Of a DNA stretch of 48,687 bases, positions 7,024-18,600 are shown one piece after another. The notes under the pieces are model-generated. The model saw nothing but the letters and a program-made list of their open reading frames with translations, made no database searches and was not told where the DNA came from. The DNA is from Burkholderiales bacterium (GTDB taxonomy: Bacteria > Pseudomonadota > Gammaproteobacteria > Burkholderiales > Casimicrobiaceae). Numbering within the stretch: the first letter of the stretch is position 1; each line of letters begins with the position of its first letter. The stretch covers positions 1-48,687 of the forward strand of contig JAICKU010000024.1 in assembly GCA_025927765.1 (NCBI GenBank). The letters run 5' to 3'. The position numbers and the translations under genes were made by a program.

Positions 7024-7671
7024 ATGTCCAAAGTTCGCGTGCACTCGATCGCGATGTCGATCGATGGGTTCAGCGCCGGTCCGCATCAGGACCTCGATCA
7101 TCCGCTTGGCGTGGGCGGCCCCGCCCTCTTCGACTGGTTCTTCCCCACGCGCACGTTCCAACGCATGCATGGTGCGGGCGACGGCGAGACCGGCCTCGAC
7201 GACGACATCGCGGCGGCAGGCTTCGAGAACGTCGGCGCATGGATTCTCGGACGCAACATGTTCGGCCCGGTGCGTGGTCCATGGCCTGACGACGCATGGA
7301 AGGGCTGGTGGGGCGACGAGCCGCCGTATCACGTGCCCGCGTTCGTGCTCACGCACCATCCCCGCGCTCCAATCGAAATGACAGGCGGCACGACGTTTCA
7401 TTTCGTCACCGAAGGCATTCACGTCGCACTCGATCGCGCACGCGCAGCGGCTGGCGGACGCGATGTGCGCGTGGGCGGTGGCATGGCCACGATTCGCCAG
7501 TTCCTCCGCGCGCAGCTCATCGACGAAATGCACGTGGCGATCGCGCCCGTGCTGCTTGGCGGTGGCGAATCGCTGTTCCACGGCCTCGACCTGCCCGCGC
7601 TCGGCTACGCGTGCACCGAGCATCGGCCGGGAACGCGTGCGGTCGCGCACGTCGTGATTCGCAGGCGATGA
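7024..7671 (+). CDS. dihydrofolate-reductase-like (RibD C-terminal) family protein
   Basis: A 215-residue protein of the RibD C-terminal/dihydrofolate-reductase fold, typically NADPH-dependent reductases. It starts with the SKVRVHSIAMSIDGF strand, contains the AWILGRNMFG dinucleotide-binding region, HVPAFVLTHHPR, the VRVGGGMATIRQFL glycine motif, and the IDEMHVAIAPVLLGGGESLF end. These are the standard motifs of this branch, which is common as a stand-alone gene without riboflavin genes; substrate unknown. The ATG at 7024 begins the conserved strand. Confidence 0.92.
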   Translation: MSKVRVHSIAMSIDGFSAGPHQDLDHPLGVGGPALFDWFFPTRTFQRMHGAGDGETGLDDDIAAAGFENVGAWILGRNMFGPVRGPWPDDAWKGWWGDEPPYHVPAFVLTHHPRAPIEMTGGTTFHFVTEGIHVALDRARAAAGGRDVRVGGGMATIRQFLRAQLIDEMHVAIAPVLLGGGESLFHGLDLPALGYACTEHRPGTRAVAHVVIRRR

Positions 7672-7677
7672 GCCCGT

Positions 7678-8346
7678 TTGCCGGACGCTGACGGCCTGCC
7701 CGCACTTCCCCTCGCCGTCGCGCTCGCCGCGACTGCGGGCTGGGTCGACGCCGTGGGCTACCTGCACTTCGCGCACGTGTTCGTGTCGTTCATGAGCGGC
7801 AACAGCACGATCCTCGGCATCGCCGTCGGACAGGCGAACTGGGGGCAGGCATTGTCGCCACTGCTCGCCATCGCGTTCTTCGTGCTCGGCTCGTTCATCG
7901 GCTCGTTCCTGCGCGGATCCGCCGACGCATGGCGCGTGCCGGCGATTCTGTCGTTCGAGGCGACCGTGCTGATCGTCGCGCTCGCGCTACCCGAGCGCGC
8001 CGGTGAATTGGCGCCTGCACTCGCGCTGCTCGCGAGCGCGATGGGCGCGCAGAACGCGGTGATGCGTGAAGTGGGCGGTGTGCGCGTGAGCCTCACCTAC
8101 GTCACGGGCGCACTCGTGAATCTCGGCCAGAGCCTCGCCGAAGCCGTGCTTCGCCGCGATGCGCCGTCGGGCTGGTCCGTCCACGCGATCATGTGGATCG
8201 GACTGATCGCCGGCGGGGTTGGCGGCGGGTTCACGTACCTGCATGCCGGCTTCGACGCCCTTGCCGTGCCCACGGTGGCGCTCATCGCGCTCGGCTCACT
8301 CGAAACCCTGCTGGTCGTACGCAGCCGTCGACCGACGCCGTTGTAG
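7678..8346 (+). CDS. DUF1275 (YoaK-like) membrane protein
   Basis: A 222-residue inner-membrane protein with about six hydrophobic segments. The N-terminal TAGWVDAVGYL and the VFVSFMSGNSTILG motif are diagnostic of the DUF1275/YoaK family, as is ALLASAMGAQNAVMR in the middle and VSLTYVTGALVNLGQSL later. Function of the family is not established. The start used is a TTG 6 bp after the previous stop; no ATG is available near the conserved beginning, so the exact start is uncertain. Confidence 0.9.
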   Translation: MPDADGLPALPLAVALAATAGWVDAVGYLHFAHVFVSFMSGNSTILGIAVGQANWGQALSPLLAIAFFVLGSFIGSFLRGSADAWRVPAILSFEATVLIVALALPERAGELAPALALLASAMGAQNAVMREVGGVRVSLTYVTGALVNLGQSLAEAVLRRDAPSGWSVHAIMWIGLIAGGVGGGFTYLHAGFDALAVPTVALIALGSLETLLVVRSRRPTPL

Positions 8347-8376
8347 TATGCCGGTTCGAGATCCCGCCTTCGACGC

Positions 8377-9426
8377 TTGCCCGCCGGCCGTCTTCATCGC
8401 GACAACAACTTCGACGCGCTGCGGCTCGTCGCGGCGACGCTCGTCATCCTCTCGCACAGCTGGGCGCTCACCGGCAGCGTCGTCGACCCGGTCGTCGCGC
8501 TGACCGGCGGTCGTCTCTACGCCGGCGAGCTCGGCGTGTGGATCTTCTTCGCGATGAGCGGCTATCTCGTCACCGATAGCTTTCGCACGCGCCGCTCGCT
8601 CTTCGCGTTCCTCGAAGCGCGTGCGCTGCGCATCTATCCCGCGTTCTTCGTCGCGCTCGTGTTCGGAATCGCGGTCGGTGCGCTCGTCACGACGCTGCCG
8701 CTCCGCGCGTACATCGCACACGCCGACACGTGGGGCTATCTCTTTCGCAACCTGTGGTTCGAACTGCGCTACGACCTGCCCGGGGCCTTCGCGACGAACC
8801 CCTTTCCACGCGCGGTCAACGGCTCGATCTGGACGCTTCCCGCCGAGGCGGTCATGTACCTGTTCGTCGCGGCACTCGGCCTCATGACGCTGTTGTGGCA
8901 TCGGCGTGTCTGCGGCTTCCTGTTGGCGGCGCTCGTCGCGATGATCGCAGCCGAGCCGTCGATCGTGGTGGCCGTGCCCCGCATCGGGTCGCCCATCTAC
9001 GCGTTGCCCGCGATCAGCTTCCTGCTCGGCATGCTGATGCTGCTCTACCGCGACCGCGCCGTGCTGCATGCGGCGATCGTCGTCGCGCTCGTCGCGCTGA
9101 TACTGATCGCCGCGCCGTACGTGCCCGACGCGGTGCCGCTCTATGCCTGCGTCGCCGGCGTCTACGTCACGTTCTATCTCGCGTTCCATCGCGTGCGCGT
9201 GCGCGTTCCCGGGCGGATCGGCGACGTGTCGTACGGCCTGTACGTCTACGCGTTCCCCGTGCAGCAGCTCGTCGTCTGGCTCGTCCCCGCGATCGGCCCG
9301 TGGAGGCTCTTCGCTGTCGCGTTCCCTTTGACGTTCGTGCTCGCGTGGCTGTCGTGGCATTTTGTCGAGCGGCCGGCGCTGTCGCTGAAGGGCAGCCTCG
9401 CCCTGCCGACGCCGCAGCCAACGTGA
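8377..9426 (+). CDS. acyltransferase 3 family membrane protein
   Basis: A 349-residue integral membrane acyltransferase of the AT3 family, which moves acetyl or other acyl groups onto cell-surface or exported sugars. The N-terminal FDALRLVAATLVILSHSWAL carries the conserved Arg and His; ELGVWIFFAMSGYLVTDSF and ARALRIYPAFFVAL follow in the usual order, then GSIWTLPAEAVMYLF and a row of helices ending in WHFVERPA. The target glycan cannot be deduced. The TTG start fits the first conserved residues. Its TGA overlaps the GTG of the next gene, so coupling is likely. Confidence 0.92.
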   Translation: MPAGRLHRDNNFDALRLVAATLVILSHSWALTGSVVDPVVALTGGRLYAGELGVWIFFAMSGYLVTDSFRTRRSLFAFLEARALRIYPAFFVALVFGIAVGALVTTLPLRAYIAHADTWGYLFRNLWFELRYDLPGAFATNPFPRAVNGSIWTLPAEAVMYLFVAALGLMTLLWHRRVCGFLLAALVAMIAAEPSIVVAVPRIGSPIYALPAISFLLGMLMLLYRDRAVLHAAIVVALVALILIAAPYVPDAVPLYACVAGVYVTFYLAFHRVRVRVPGRIGDVSYGLYVYAFPVQQLVVWLVPAIGPWRLFAVAFPLTFVLAWLSWHFVERPALSLKGSLALPTPQPT

Positions 9427-10127
9427 TCCCGGCCGCACGACGTCACCGCGAGCGCCACAGCACGGACCGCGTCGGGTGGCTTCGCGCCGCCGTGCTCGGT
9501 GCGAACGACGGCATCGTTTCGACCGCGAGCCTCGTGCTCGGCGTCGCGGCGGCGAGCGCGACGCACGAGGACATCCTCGTCGCCGCGATCGCGGCGCTCG
9601 TCGCGGGCGCGATGTCGATGGCGGCCGGCGAATACGTATCGGTACATTCGCAGGCCGACGCCGAGCAGGCCGATCTCGAGCGCGAGCGCAAGGAGCTCCA
9701 TACCGATGCGCATGGCGAGCTGAACGAGCTCACCGCGATCTACGTGCGTCGCGGCCTCGAGCAGAAGCTCGCGCGCGAAGTCGCGAAGCAACTGACCGCG
9801 CACGACGCGCTCGCCGCGCACGCGCGCGACGAGCTCGGCATTTCCGAGCTCAACGCGGCACGCCCGCTGCAGGCGGCGCTCGCGTCCGCGGCGAGCTTCG
9901 CCACCGGCGCCGCGTTGCCGCTTGCCGTGACCGCGCTTTCGCCGGTGAACCTGCTGATTCCGCTGGTGGCCGCAACATCGCTCGTGTTCCTGGCCGTGCT
10001 CGGCGCGGTGGCCGCGCACGCGGGCGGCGCGCCGCTGCTGAAGGCCGCGACACGCGTGACCGTATGGGGCGCCATCGCGATGGCGGTCACGTCGGCCATC
10101 GGCAGGCTGTTCGGCACCACCGGTTGA
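9423..10127 (+). CDS. VIT1/CCC1-family membrane protein (Fe/Mn transporter type)
   Basis: A 234-residue membrane protein of the vacuolar iron transporter family, which exports or sequesters Fe(II)/Mn(II). Signatures: VLGANDGIVSTASLVLGVAAAS in the first helix, AGAMSMAAGEYVSVHSQADAE in helix two, then a Glu-rich cytoplasmic metal-binding loop (AEQADLERERKELHTD onward), followed by three hydrophobic segments at the C-terminus. The GTG at 9423 overlaps the preceding stop codon and gives the usual N-terminal length. Metal specificity is inferred from the family only. Confidence 0.92.
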   Translation: MIPAARRHRERHSTDRVGWLRAAVLGANDGIVSTASLVLGVAAASATHEDILVAAIAALVAGAMSMAAGEYVSVHSQADAEQADLERERKELHTDAHGELNELTAIYVRRGLEQKLAREVAKQLTAHDALAAHARDELGISELNAARPLQAALASAASFATGAALPLAVTALSPVNLLIPLVAATSLVFLAVLGAVAAHAGGAPLLKAATRVTVWGAIAMAVTSAIGRLFGTTG

Positions 10128-10144
10128 AGCCGCGGAACCAAGCC

Positions 10145-10663
10145 GTGAATCTCGACCTCCATACGCTCGGCGCCCACGACTTTCCGCACGTCGTCGACTC
10201 GCTCGCCGCGCACCTCGAACGCACCGAGGCGTGGTTGCGCCGCTTCGGCGCGCGCGAAGCGTTGTGCCGTGCGGGGCGGCATCACGCGATCTACGGAACG
10301 GCGGGCATCGCGGGCAAGCTGCTTGCGCTATCGGCGCGGCGCGCGGTCGCCGCGGCGATCGGCGACGAAGCCGAGGCGATCGTCTACCTCTACGCGGCGA
10401 GCGATCGCGATCGTTTCCACCCGCGCATCGGCACGCGTGACGAATGCGCGTTCGCCGATCGCTTCGACGGATGCGACCATCCGATCTCAGGGACGATGCT
10501 TCGCGACTTCTGCGAGCTCACGCTCGCGAACGAACTGGAACTCGCGTCGTCGTCGGCCGCGTTTCGTCGCAAGCATCGAGACGATCTGCTTGCCTTGACC
10601 GAGCGCATGCACGCGTACGTCAGCGTCGCTGCGTACGCGGCGATGCGCGAGACGCTGGGGTAA
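10145..10663 (+). CDS. DUF6817-like protein
   Basis: A 172-residue protein starting at GTG 10145. It has the pattern DSLAAHLERTEAWLRRFGAR, EALCRAGRHHAIYGTAG, VYLYAASDRDRF, known to me from DUF6817 domain proteins. Conserved His pairs (HH before IYGT) and Asp residues suggest a metal-binding, HD-like helical fold, but no activity is known. Placed 17 bp behind the VIT gene and 4 bp before the NUDIX gene, so likely in the same transcript. Confidence 0.8.
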   Translation: MNLDLHTLGAHDFPHVVDSLAAHLERTEAWLRRFGAREALCRAGRHHAIYGTAGIAGKLLALSARRAVAAAIGDEAEAIVYLYAASDRDRFHPRIGTRDECAFADRFDGCDHPISGTMLRDFCELTLANELELASSSAAFRRKHRDDLLALTERMHAYVSVAAYAAMRETLG

Positions 10664-10667
10664 CGCA

Positions 10668-11171
10668 ATGCCGATGTCCGATTACATGCGAAAGCTCCGC
10701 GCGATGGTCGGCACCACGGTGCTCGAAGTGCCGACCGTGAGCGTCGTCGCCTTCGACGACGCCGGGCGCGTGCTGCTCGTGCGGCACAGCGAAGGCGGCG
10801 ACTGGACGACGCCCGGCGGCATGATCGAGCCGTTCGAGCTTCCCGCCGACGCCGCCGTGCGCGAAACGTGGGAGGAGACGGGACTGTTCGTCGAGCTGAC
10901 CGGACTGATCGGTGTGTTCGGCGGGGAACTGTGCGCCAGCGCGTACGCGAACGGCGATCGGCTGTCGTGGATCGCGAGCGTGTTCGCCGCGAAGCCGATC
11001 CGCGGCACGTTGCGCCCCGATGGCGAAGAGACGCTCGACGTGCGCTGGTTCGCGCGCAACGACGTGGCGTCGCTGCGCTGCAAGCCGCATGTCGCGCTGT
11101 TCCTCGACGCGGCGTGGGCACAGGATCCGCGCGCGCACTTCCAGCCCGCGACGTGGCGCCCGGAGCCTTGA
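10668..11171 (+). CDS. NUDIX hydrolase
   Basis: A 167-residue Nudix protein that would cleave a nucleoside-diphosphate-linked compound. The Nudix box is complete: GGMIEPFELPADAAVRETWE followed by ETGL, matching G-x5-E-x7-R-E-U-x-E-E-x-G-U. Strands VPTVSVVAFDDAGRVLLVRH and the WTTPGG entry are also typical. Specificity cannot be read from sequence. Begins 4 bp after the DUF6817-like gene. Confidence 0.93.
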   Translation: MPMSDYMRKLRAMVGTTVLEVPTVSVVAFDDAGRVLLVRHSEGGDWTTPGGMIEPFELPADAAVRETWEETGLFVELTGLIGVFGGELCASAYANGDRLSWIASVFAAKPIRGTLRPDGEETLDVRWFARNDVASLRCKPHVALFLDAAWAQDPRAHFQPATWRPEP

Positions 11172-11181
11172 GGCGATCCGC

Positions 11182-12442
<1,261 letters not shown>

Positions 12443-12489
12443 GCGCATGGAACGAGGATCCGACACGAACGCCGACGCCGGCCGGCCCC

Positions 12490-12517
12490 CGGTGCACGCG
12501 CGGACGCGCGCGCACCG
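12490..12517. terminator. hairpin between convergent genes
   Basis: An inverted repeat with about 13-base arms (one mismatch) and a two-base loop: GGTGCACGCGCG at 12491-12502 against CGCGCGCGCACC at 12505-12516. It lies between the 3' ends of the VOC gene (plus) and the ScyD/E-like gene (minus), where a bidirectional terminator is expected. No clear T-run follows, so rho-independent action is uncertain. Confidence 0.4.
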
Positions 12518-12537
12518 TCCAGGATCGCGTCGACCGC

Positions 12538-13626
12538 TCAGTGAAGGTCGACCCGCACCACTTCTCCGGCGCCGGCCGGAAAGCCGTAGCCGAAGTTCGA
12601 CACATACAGGTTGCCGTCGGGCCCCATCGTCATCGCACTGGGAAAGAAGAGCCCGGTCGCTACGACGTCGAGCTTCGCCTGGTTGCCCGAACGTGGCACG
12701 CGCAGCACGCGCCCCGCGCACGGCGCGGCCACGAACCCGCCCTCGTTTTCCAGGATGTAGATCGACCCGCCGGACACGACGAGCCCGGTGATCGACGTCA
12801 GGCCGTCGACGACGGTTTGCATCTGCCCGCCAGGCGTGACCTTGATCACCTTGCCGAGGAAACCGTCCTCGAACGTGCCGAGCGTGCCGACGTAGAAGTT
12901 GCCGTCGTACGCGAGGGCCGTGGGCACGAGGTGGCCGTACTTGGCGGACACGTCGGCAACGCGATGGATCGTGCCGTCGAGCGACACCCGGTCGATCTCC
13001 CCGTGATTCGGCTCCACCGTATAGAGCTGCCCGCGAACGGCGGCCAGGCTGTACCACGTGCCGTCGGGCTCGAAGTCGCCCGGGTTCTCGTTGGCCGTCG
13101 GGTTGGCGAGCGCGAACGCGCCGACGTCGGCAATCGGCTGGATGCTGCTCCCGCTGACGGCGAAGACCGTGTTTTGCGAATCGACGTGGGCGTGCGAGCA
13201 TCCGGCACCCGCCATCACCCCATACAGTGCGTTGCCGATGAACGCGACGTCGGCGACGCCGCTCACGAACGCTCCCGTGTCGTCCGTCGTGCGACTCGAC
13301 GGCAGGCCGGTCACGATCCGCGCGAGCGTGCCGTCGGGCTCTATGCGCGCGATGCTCGAGGTGAATCCTCCCGTATACGGGCCGACCTCCGGCACCTGCA
13401 GTTCCGGGCAGATGTCGACGGTCGAGAGCGTGCCCTCGGCGGTGCCGCCCTCGGCCACGTACAGGTTGCCGTCCGGCCCGAACTTCAGTCCCCGGGGATT
13501 GTTGAGGCCCGCCTTGACCGTACTCACGTTGGGGGACGTCGTGCACACTTGCGACGTCGCCGCGATGGGCGCGCCGGCCAGCGCGGCCACGAGACAAGCG
13601 GCGAGGATTTTCCTTCGTCTTGTCAT
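12538..13626 (-). CDS. secreted ScyD/ScyE-like beta-propeller protein
   Basis: A 362-residue exported protein. The signal peptide MTRRRKILAACLVAALAG precedes a run of NHL/six-bladed-propeller-like repeats: LNNPRGLKFGPDGNLYVAEG, SSIARIEPDGTLARI, VADVAFIGNALYGVM, PTALAYDGNFYVGTLG, and MTMGPDGNLYVSNFG. Overall layout matches the ScyD/ScyE family (named from cyanobacterial scytonemin clusters but widespread); no pigment genes are nearby, so the name gives the family only. The ATG at 13626 is chosen because a GAGGA ribosome binding site precedes it and it opens the signal peptide; the longer upstream frame is spurious. Confidence 0.9.
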   Translation of the reverse strand: MTRRRKILAACLVAALAGAPIAATSQVCTTSPNVSTVKAGLNNPRGLKFGPDGNLYVAEGGTAEGTLSTVDICPELQVPEVGPYTGGFTSSIARIEPDGTLARIVTGLPSSRTTDDTGAFVSGVADVAFIGNALYGVMAGAGCSHAHVDSQNTVFAVSGSSIQPIADVGAFALANPTANENPGDFEPDGTWYSLAAVRGQLYTVEPNHGEIDRVSLDGTIHRVADVSAKYGHLVPTALAYDGNFYVGTLGTFEDGFLGKVIKVTPGGQMQTVVDGLTSITGLVVSGGSIYILENEGGFVAAPCAGRVLRVPRSGNQAKLDVVATGLFFPSAMTMGPDGNLYVSNFGYGFPAGAGEVVRVDLH

Positions 13627-13787
13627 CCTGTTTCTCCTCGGAAACGTTGAACCACGACCATGCGACACTACTCGCACGGAAATTGCCTTCGTGGAATGGA
13701 GACAAGGGGTGGCCCGCAACGGAGACGCGAGCCCCGAACCTCCGCGATGTCGCGACCGAAGGCGCGGCCGATTCTCCTCCCATTTCA

Positions 13788-14486
13788 ATGACACGTCGCC
13801 TCCCCCGTTTGGCATACGCCGCGTGGTTCGCCCTCGCGATTTCGGCTCATGCCGCCCCGCTTTCGACCGTCGCCGTCACCGCGCCTGCCGGGTATGGGTC
13901 GCGCTGGGCGACCGCGTTTGCAACGTTCGACGCCGACGACGCCGCGCACCCGCGTGCGCCCGGCGGCGTGCTCTTCGTCGGCAGCTCGTCGATTCGCTTC
14001 TGGACGGACGTCGAGGCGCAGTTCGCGAACCTGCCCGTCGTCATCAACCGCGGCTTCGGCGGATCGCAGCTGTCGGATTGCGTGCGTCACCTGAGCCGGC
14101 TCGTGCTCGCCTACCGCCCGCGCACCGTGCTGGTGTATGCCGGCGACAACGACCTCGCCGCCGGTGTGGCGCCGCAGGACGTGCTGCGGCGCTTCGTCAC
14201 GTTCGTCGACGGCGTGCACGAAGAGCTGCCGTGGACCCGGATCGTCTACATCTCGATCAAGCCCAGCCCGTCGCGCGCCCGGCTGCTGTCGAAGATACGC
14301 GAGGCCAATGCGCTGATTCGCGACTACGCGTCCGAGACCGAGGAGGTCGCGTTCGCCGACGTCTTCACGCCGATGCTCGACGACGCCGGCCATCCCCGCG
14401 GCGAATTGTTCCGCAAGGACGAATTGCACCTGAACGCGCAGGGCTACGCGCTCTGGAAGCAGGTCATCGCACAGTACGTGTACTGA
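13788..14486 (+). CDS. exported SGNH/GDSL hydrolase
   Basis: A 232-residue secreted esterase/lipase-type hydrolase. After a signal peptide (MTRRLPRLAYAAWFALAISA) the SGNH blocks appear: FVGSSSIRFW (block I, with GSS in place of GDS; Ser67 the likely nucleophile), INRGFGGS (block II Gly), YAGDNDL (block III Asn) and the C-terminal DELHLNAQGY (block V Asp and His). All catalytic residues are present. Probable substrates are acyl esters on surface carbohydrates or lipids; not decidable here. Divergent from the ScyD/E-like gene (161 bp between starts) and overlapping tail to tail by 23 bp with the OpgC-like gene. Confidence 0.92.
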   Translation: MTRRLPRLAYAAWFALAISAHAAPLSTVAVTAPAGYGSRWATAFATFDADDAAHPRAPGGVLFVGSSSIRFWTDVEAQFANLPVVINRGFGGSQLSDCVRHLSRLVLAYRPRTVLVYAGDNDLAAGVAPQDVLRRFVTFVDGVHEELPWTRIVYISIKPSPSRARLLSKIREANALIRDYASETEEVAFADVFTPMLDDAGHPRGELFRKDELHLNAQGYALWKQVIAQYVY

Positions 14487-15630
14487 GTCGCCGTCCGAGT
14501 GCCTGACGGAACGTCAGCGTCCACCCGGAAGCCTCCTGCAGCACGCGCGCCACGCCGTAGAGGGCCAGCAGCGTTGCAGCGACGAGGTTGATCTCGAGAA
14601 TGCTGAGATGCGGCTTCGGCGCGTCGCCGAGTGTGGCGAGCAGCGTGAGGCAGATCACGAGATGCGCAGCGAACACGCCGAGCGACGAGCGGCCCATCAC
14701 GGCGATCGACGACGCTTCGGCCCATTCGCGCAGTACGCGTCGGCCGCACACGACGAGCCACGCCAGCACCGCGAAGTTCAGCAGGCGCAGCGGCCCGAGG
14801 TGCCATTTGTCGACCAGCGCGTTCAATGCGATCCCGTTCGGGAACGGCACCTGGCCGGCGAGATGCCGCCACACGAAGAACGCGCCTGCGACGCCGACCG
14901 CAATGCCGAGCGCCATGCGCGACCTGCGATCGCCGTATCGTGCCGGCGGCGTCTGCGGCCGGGCGCCGAGATACAGCCCGACCAGCCACAGCAACTGCCA
15001 CGCAAGGTAGACGAAGGCGCCGGTCGCGGCATAGGGCACGGGCCATCCGGTCAACGCCGCGACAGCCTCGTAGACATGGCGACCGCCGTCATACTGCGCG
15101 AACAGCCACACGACGCTGCTGACGGCGAGCAGGCCGCCGAAGCCGTTCCGCAGGCCGTGCCGAAGCAGCCACGGCGACGCCGCCAGGAACAGCACGTACA
15201 TCGGCAGGATGTCGAGGAGCGGCGGGTTGTACGTCAGCAGAAGGCCGCTGGCGAGCGCGAGCCGCGGGCGCTCGAGGTAATACGACGCGAGGTCGGTGAT
15301 CGCGTGCGCGTCGCGCGACAGCGCGAACGGCACGAGGACGAGCAGCAGGAACACGAGCAGCGCGGCGTGCACCGCATACACCTTGAGCGTACGGTGCCAA
15401 AGCGCGCGGCGCATCGCGTCGACGCCGTGCACGCGCGCCCGTCGACCGTACACGGTGCCAACGAGATACGCCGACAGGAACACGAAGCCTTCCGCCGCGG
15501 AAACGTAGCCGAACGGCTGACCGGCACGCGTGCTGAACCATGTAGGCAGGTGCGTGAACGTCATCAGCACCAGCATGGTGCCGCGCAACCAGTCGAGCTC
15601 AGCCTGTCGTTCCATCGCATGCGCGCTCAT
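14464..15630 (-). CDS. OpgC-like membrane protein
   Basis: A 388-residue multi-spanning inner-membrane protein related to OpgC, which succinylates osmoregulated periplasmic glucans. Family features: RQAELDWLRGTMLVLMTFTHLPTW at the N-terminus, GYVSAAEGFVFLSAYLVGTVYGR, TYNPPLLDILPMYVLFL, and roughly ten hydrophobic segments in all. No glucan synthase genes (opgGH) are in the window, so the acceptor is unknown. The ATG at 15630 (MSAHAMERQ) or the one at 15615 (MERQ) are both possible. A longer frame upstream lies inside the 3' end of the Lhr gene and is not used. Confidence 0.88.
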   Translation of the reverse strand: MSAHAMERQAELDWLRGTMLVLMTFTHLPTWFSTRAGQPFGYVSAAEGFVFLSAYLVGTVYGRRARVHGVDAMRRALWHRTLKVYAVHAALLVFLLLVLVPFALSRDAHAITDLASYYLERPRLALASGLLLTYNPPLLDILPMYVLFLAASPWLLRHGLRNGFGGLLAVSSVVWLFAQYDGGRHVYEAVAALTGWPVPYAATGAFVYLAWQLLWLVGLYLGARPQTPPARYGDRRSRMALGIAVGVAGAFFVWRHLAGQVPFPNGIALNALVDKWHLGPLRLLNFAVLAWLVVCGRRVLREWAEASSIAVMGRSSLGVFAAHLVICLTLLATLGDAPKPHLSILEINLVAATLLALYGVARVLQEASGWTLTFRQALGRRLSTRTVR

Positions 15631-15673
15631 CGGGTTGGGCGAGCGGGTTGTGACCGTCGTGCTGGTCGCGCGT

Positions 15674-18600
15674 TCAGTCGCCGGGCGCGATTGAAACGAA
15701 CGGTTGCAATGACGCGTCACGATGGATGAGCGCGCGTTCGACGGCGCGCATCGTGCCGAGATCGAGCGGCGCCAGCGGCACGACGTCGCCGGCGACGAGC
15801 GCGGCGAGTGCGATGCCATCGCGAAAGAGGATGCGGTTCCCGGTCAGCGCGGGAACCTTCGCGCCGGGCAGCAACGTGCCGACGAGATTGAGCGGGTCAG
15901 CGGCGCTCACCACGGTCGTTTCGTTCGTCACCGGCGAGCGGCGCACGTCGCGCAGCAGCGAGATCGCATCCGGGAGCGCGAACTGCTCGCCGGTGATGCT
16001 CGCGACGAAGCGGCCGCCGCGCACGTCCCCGCGCGCTTCGAGGCGGCGATAGGTCCGGGAAAGCTCGCGCCACGGCGGAAGCCACGCCGCTTCGCGCGCA
16101 AGCACCTTCCACGAGACGACGCCGTAGCGGCGCAGCAGCGCGAGCGCGAGCGCCTCGACGTGCGCGTGGGCCGTCTCCGGTGCTGCTGCGTTGCGACGGC
16201 GTGCGAGTGACCAGCGGCCCGCGTCGTCGATGCCGAAAAGTGCACCGCGGCGCCGGCCGCGGCCGGCGAGCCGCTTGCGCTTCGCCGAGGGCGTCAGCAG
16301 CGCACGCAATCCGGCGAAGCTGTCGGAAGTCACGAGGCCCAGGGCGACCAGTTCGGCGAGCGCCTCCTCCACCTCGGTGCGCAGCATGCGCGTGGCGTCG
16401 ACGATCTCGTCGAAGAACGACGCGCCGTGCGTGCGCAGCATGTCGGCGATGCGCGCGGCGCGGCCGCTCGTCGCGATGCGCTCGGCATCGAGGGTCGGGG
16501 CCGTGTCGAGCCACGGCGCGCCGGCGCGCCGCGGCAGCAGCGCGATCGGTGTCGAGCGCAGCACGCCGGCGCTCGCCGTGGCGAGCGGCGGCGACAGCCG
16601 CGCCCACACGACACGGCCGGCCAGGCACGCGTCGTCGAGCCACGTGAAGTCGTAATCGATGAGGCGCAGCGGCAGCAGCTCGGACTCCCACGCCGCCGCG
16701 GGCGCCTCGAATCCGGCGAGCGATGCTACGACGGCGTCGAGCGCATCGGGACCCTGCCGAGCGTCGCCTCGCGCGATGCGCTGCCAGCGGAACAGAAAGC
16801 GGACGAAGTCCTGCGTCGAGACCGGCTGGATTTCCTGGCGCAGCCGCTTGACGGTGTAGCGATGGATGCGCGCGAGCAGCGCGCGGTCGCACCACTGGAC
16901 GTCGTCGATGCGGCGCGTGTAGCGCCCCTCCATCGCGACGCCTTCCTGCCCAAGACGTCCGAGGGCGATCGCGATTTCCGCCACCGGAACTGCGCAGGAT
17001 GCCGCCATCGTGGCGACGGTGACCGGGCCGAGCGCCTGCAGCCGGCTGCGGACGAGTTCGAGCACGGCGTCGTCGCGCGTCCACGCCTTCGCGCATTCGT
17101 CGGGTGCCTGGATCGACGGCGTACGCAAGGCGGTCGGATGCACGGCGTCGACGAGCGGCAGGCGCTCGGCGGCGACGAGCACGCGCGTCGCGGCGTCGAG
17201 CGTGACGAAGGTCGCGCGGCGTGCCTGCGCGAGCGCGTCGACCCAGGCGTGCGCGTCGTCGCCGAACGCCGCGACTTCGGCGTGCGCGAGAAAGCCGAGC
17301 GTCAGCAAGGCGTCGTGCAGTTCGTCGGCATCGCGCGCAAGCGGCCACGCCTCGCTCTTCACGCGGTCGATCGCGTCCTCGTCGAGATCGCCGAGGCGGC
17401 CCGCGGCGTCGTCCTCCGACCAGCGGCGTGCCATCACGGCCTGCGTGCGGCGCTCTTCGAGCGGCGCGTCGTCGAGATACGCGTAGGGACGCGCGTTGAG
17501 GATTTCCATCGCCAGCGGCGACGGCGCCGGCAGGTCGCGCGCGACGATGGCGATGTCGCCGCGCTCGATGCGCGTCAGCAGGCGCTCGAGGCCGTCGACG
17601 TCCATCGCGTCGTGCAGGCAATCGTCGATCACCTGCCGCACCAGCGGGTGATCCGGGATCTCGCGGTCGCCGACGATGTTCTCCGCGCACGCGATCTGGT
17701 CGGGGAACACGCTCGCGATCAGGTCCTCGGCGCGCATCCGCTGCAGCGGTGCCGGCACCTTCTTCCCGCCGCGAAAGCGCGGCAGCGCGAGCGACGTCGA
17801 CGCCACCCAGCGCCAGCGCGCCGCGAACATGGGTGCTGCGAGCATCGCCTGCACGAGCACGTCGCGCACCGTGCGTGCGTTGAGGTAGCGCGCGACGTCG
17901 GCGAGCGGGAAGCTGTGCGACGTCGACAGCGACAGCACGATCGCGTCCTCGGTGGCCGCCGCCTGCAGCTCGAAGTTGAAGCGCACGCAGAAGCGCTTGC
18001 GCAGCGCGAGCCCGAAGGCACGATTGATGCGGCTGCCGAACGGCGCGTGGATGACGAGCTGCATGCCGCCCGACTCGTCGAAGAAGCGCTCGAGCACGAG
18101 CGTGTCCTGCGTGGGCAGCGTACCGAGCACGGCGTGCGCGCTCGCGAGGTACTCGACGAGCTGCGAGCGCGCGGCGGCGCCGACGCCTTCGGCAAAACGA
18201 GCGTCCGACCCACTTTCCTGTCTGAACCGTGCGCAAAGCCGCGACACCGCGTACGACAGCTCGTCGCTGCGCGCCGGCGCTTCGCCCAGCCAGAACGGGA
18301 TGTTCGGCGCCTGACCCTGCGCGTCCTCGACGCGCACGCGTCCCGCCTCGATGCGGCGGATCCGGTACGACGTGTTGCCGAGCTGGAACACGTCGCCGGC
18401 GAGGCTCTCGACCGCGAAGTCCTCGTTGACCGTGCCGACCATGTGTCCGGCAGGCTCGAGGATCACCTCGTAATCGGCCGTGTCCGGGATCGCGCCGCCG
18501 GACGTCACGGCCGTCATGCGCGCGCCGCGCCGCGCGCGCAGCATGCCGTTCACGGCGTCGCGGTGCAGGAACGCGCCCGCGTGACCGCGCTGCGTGGTGA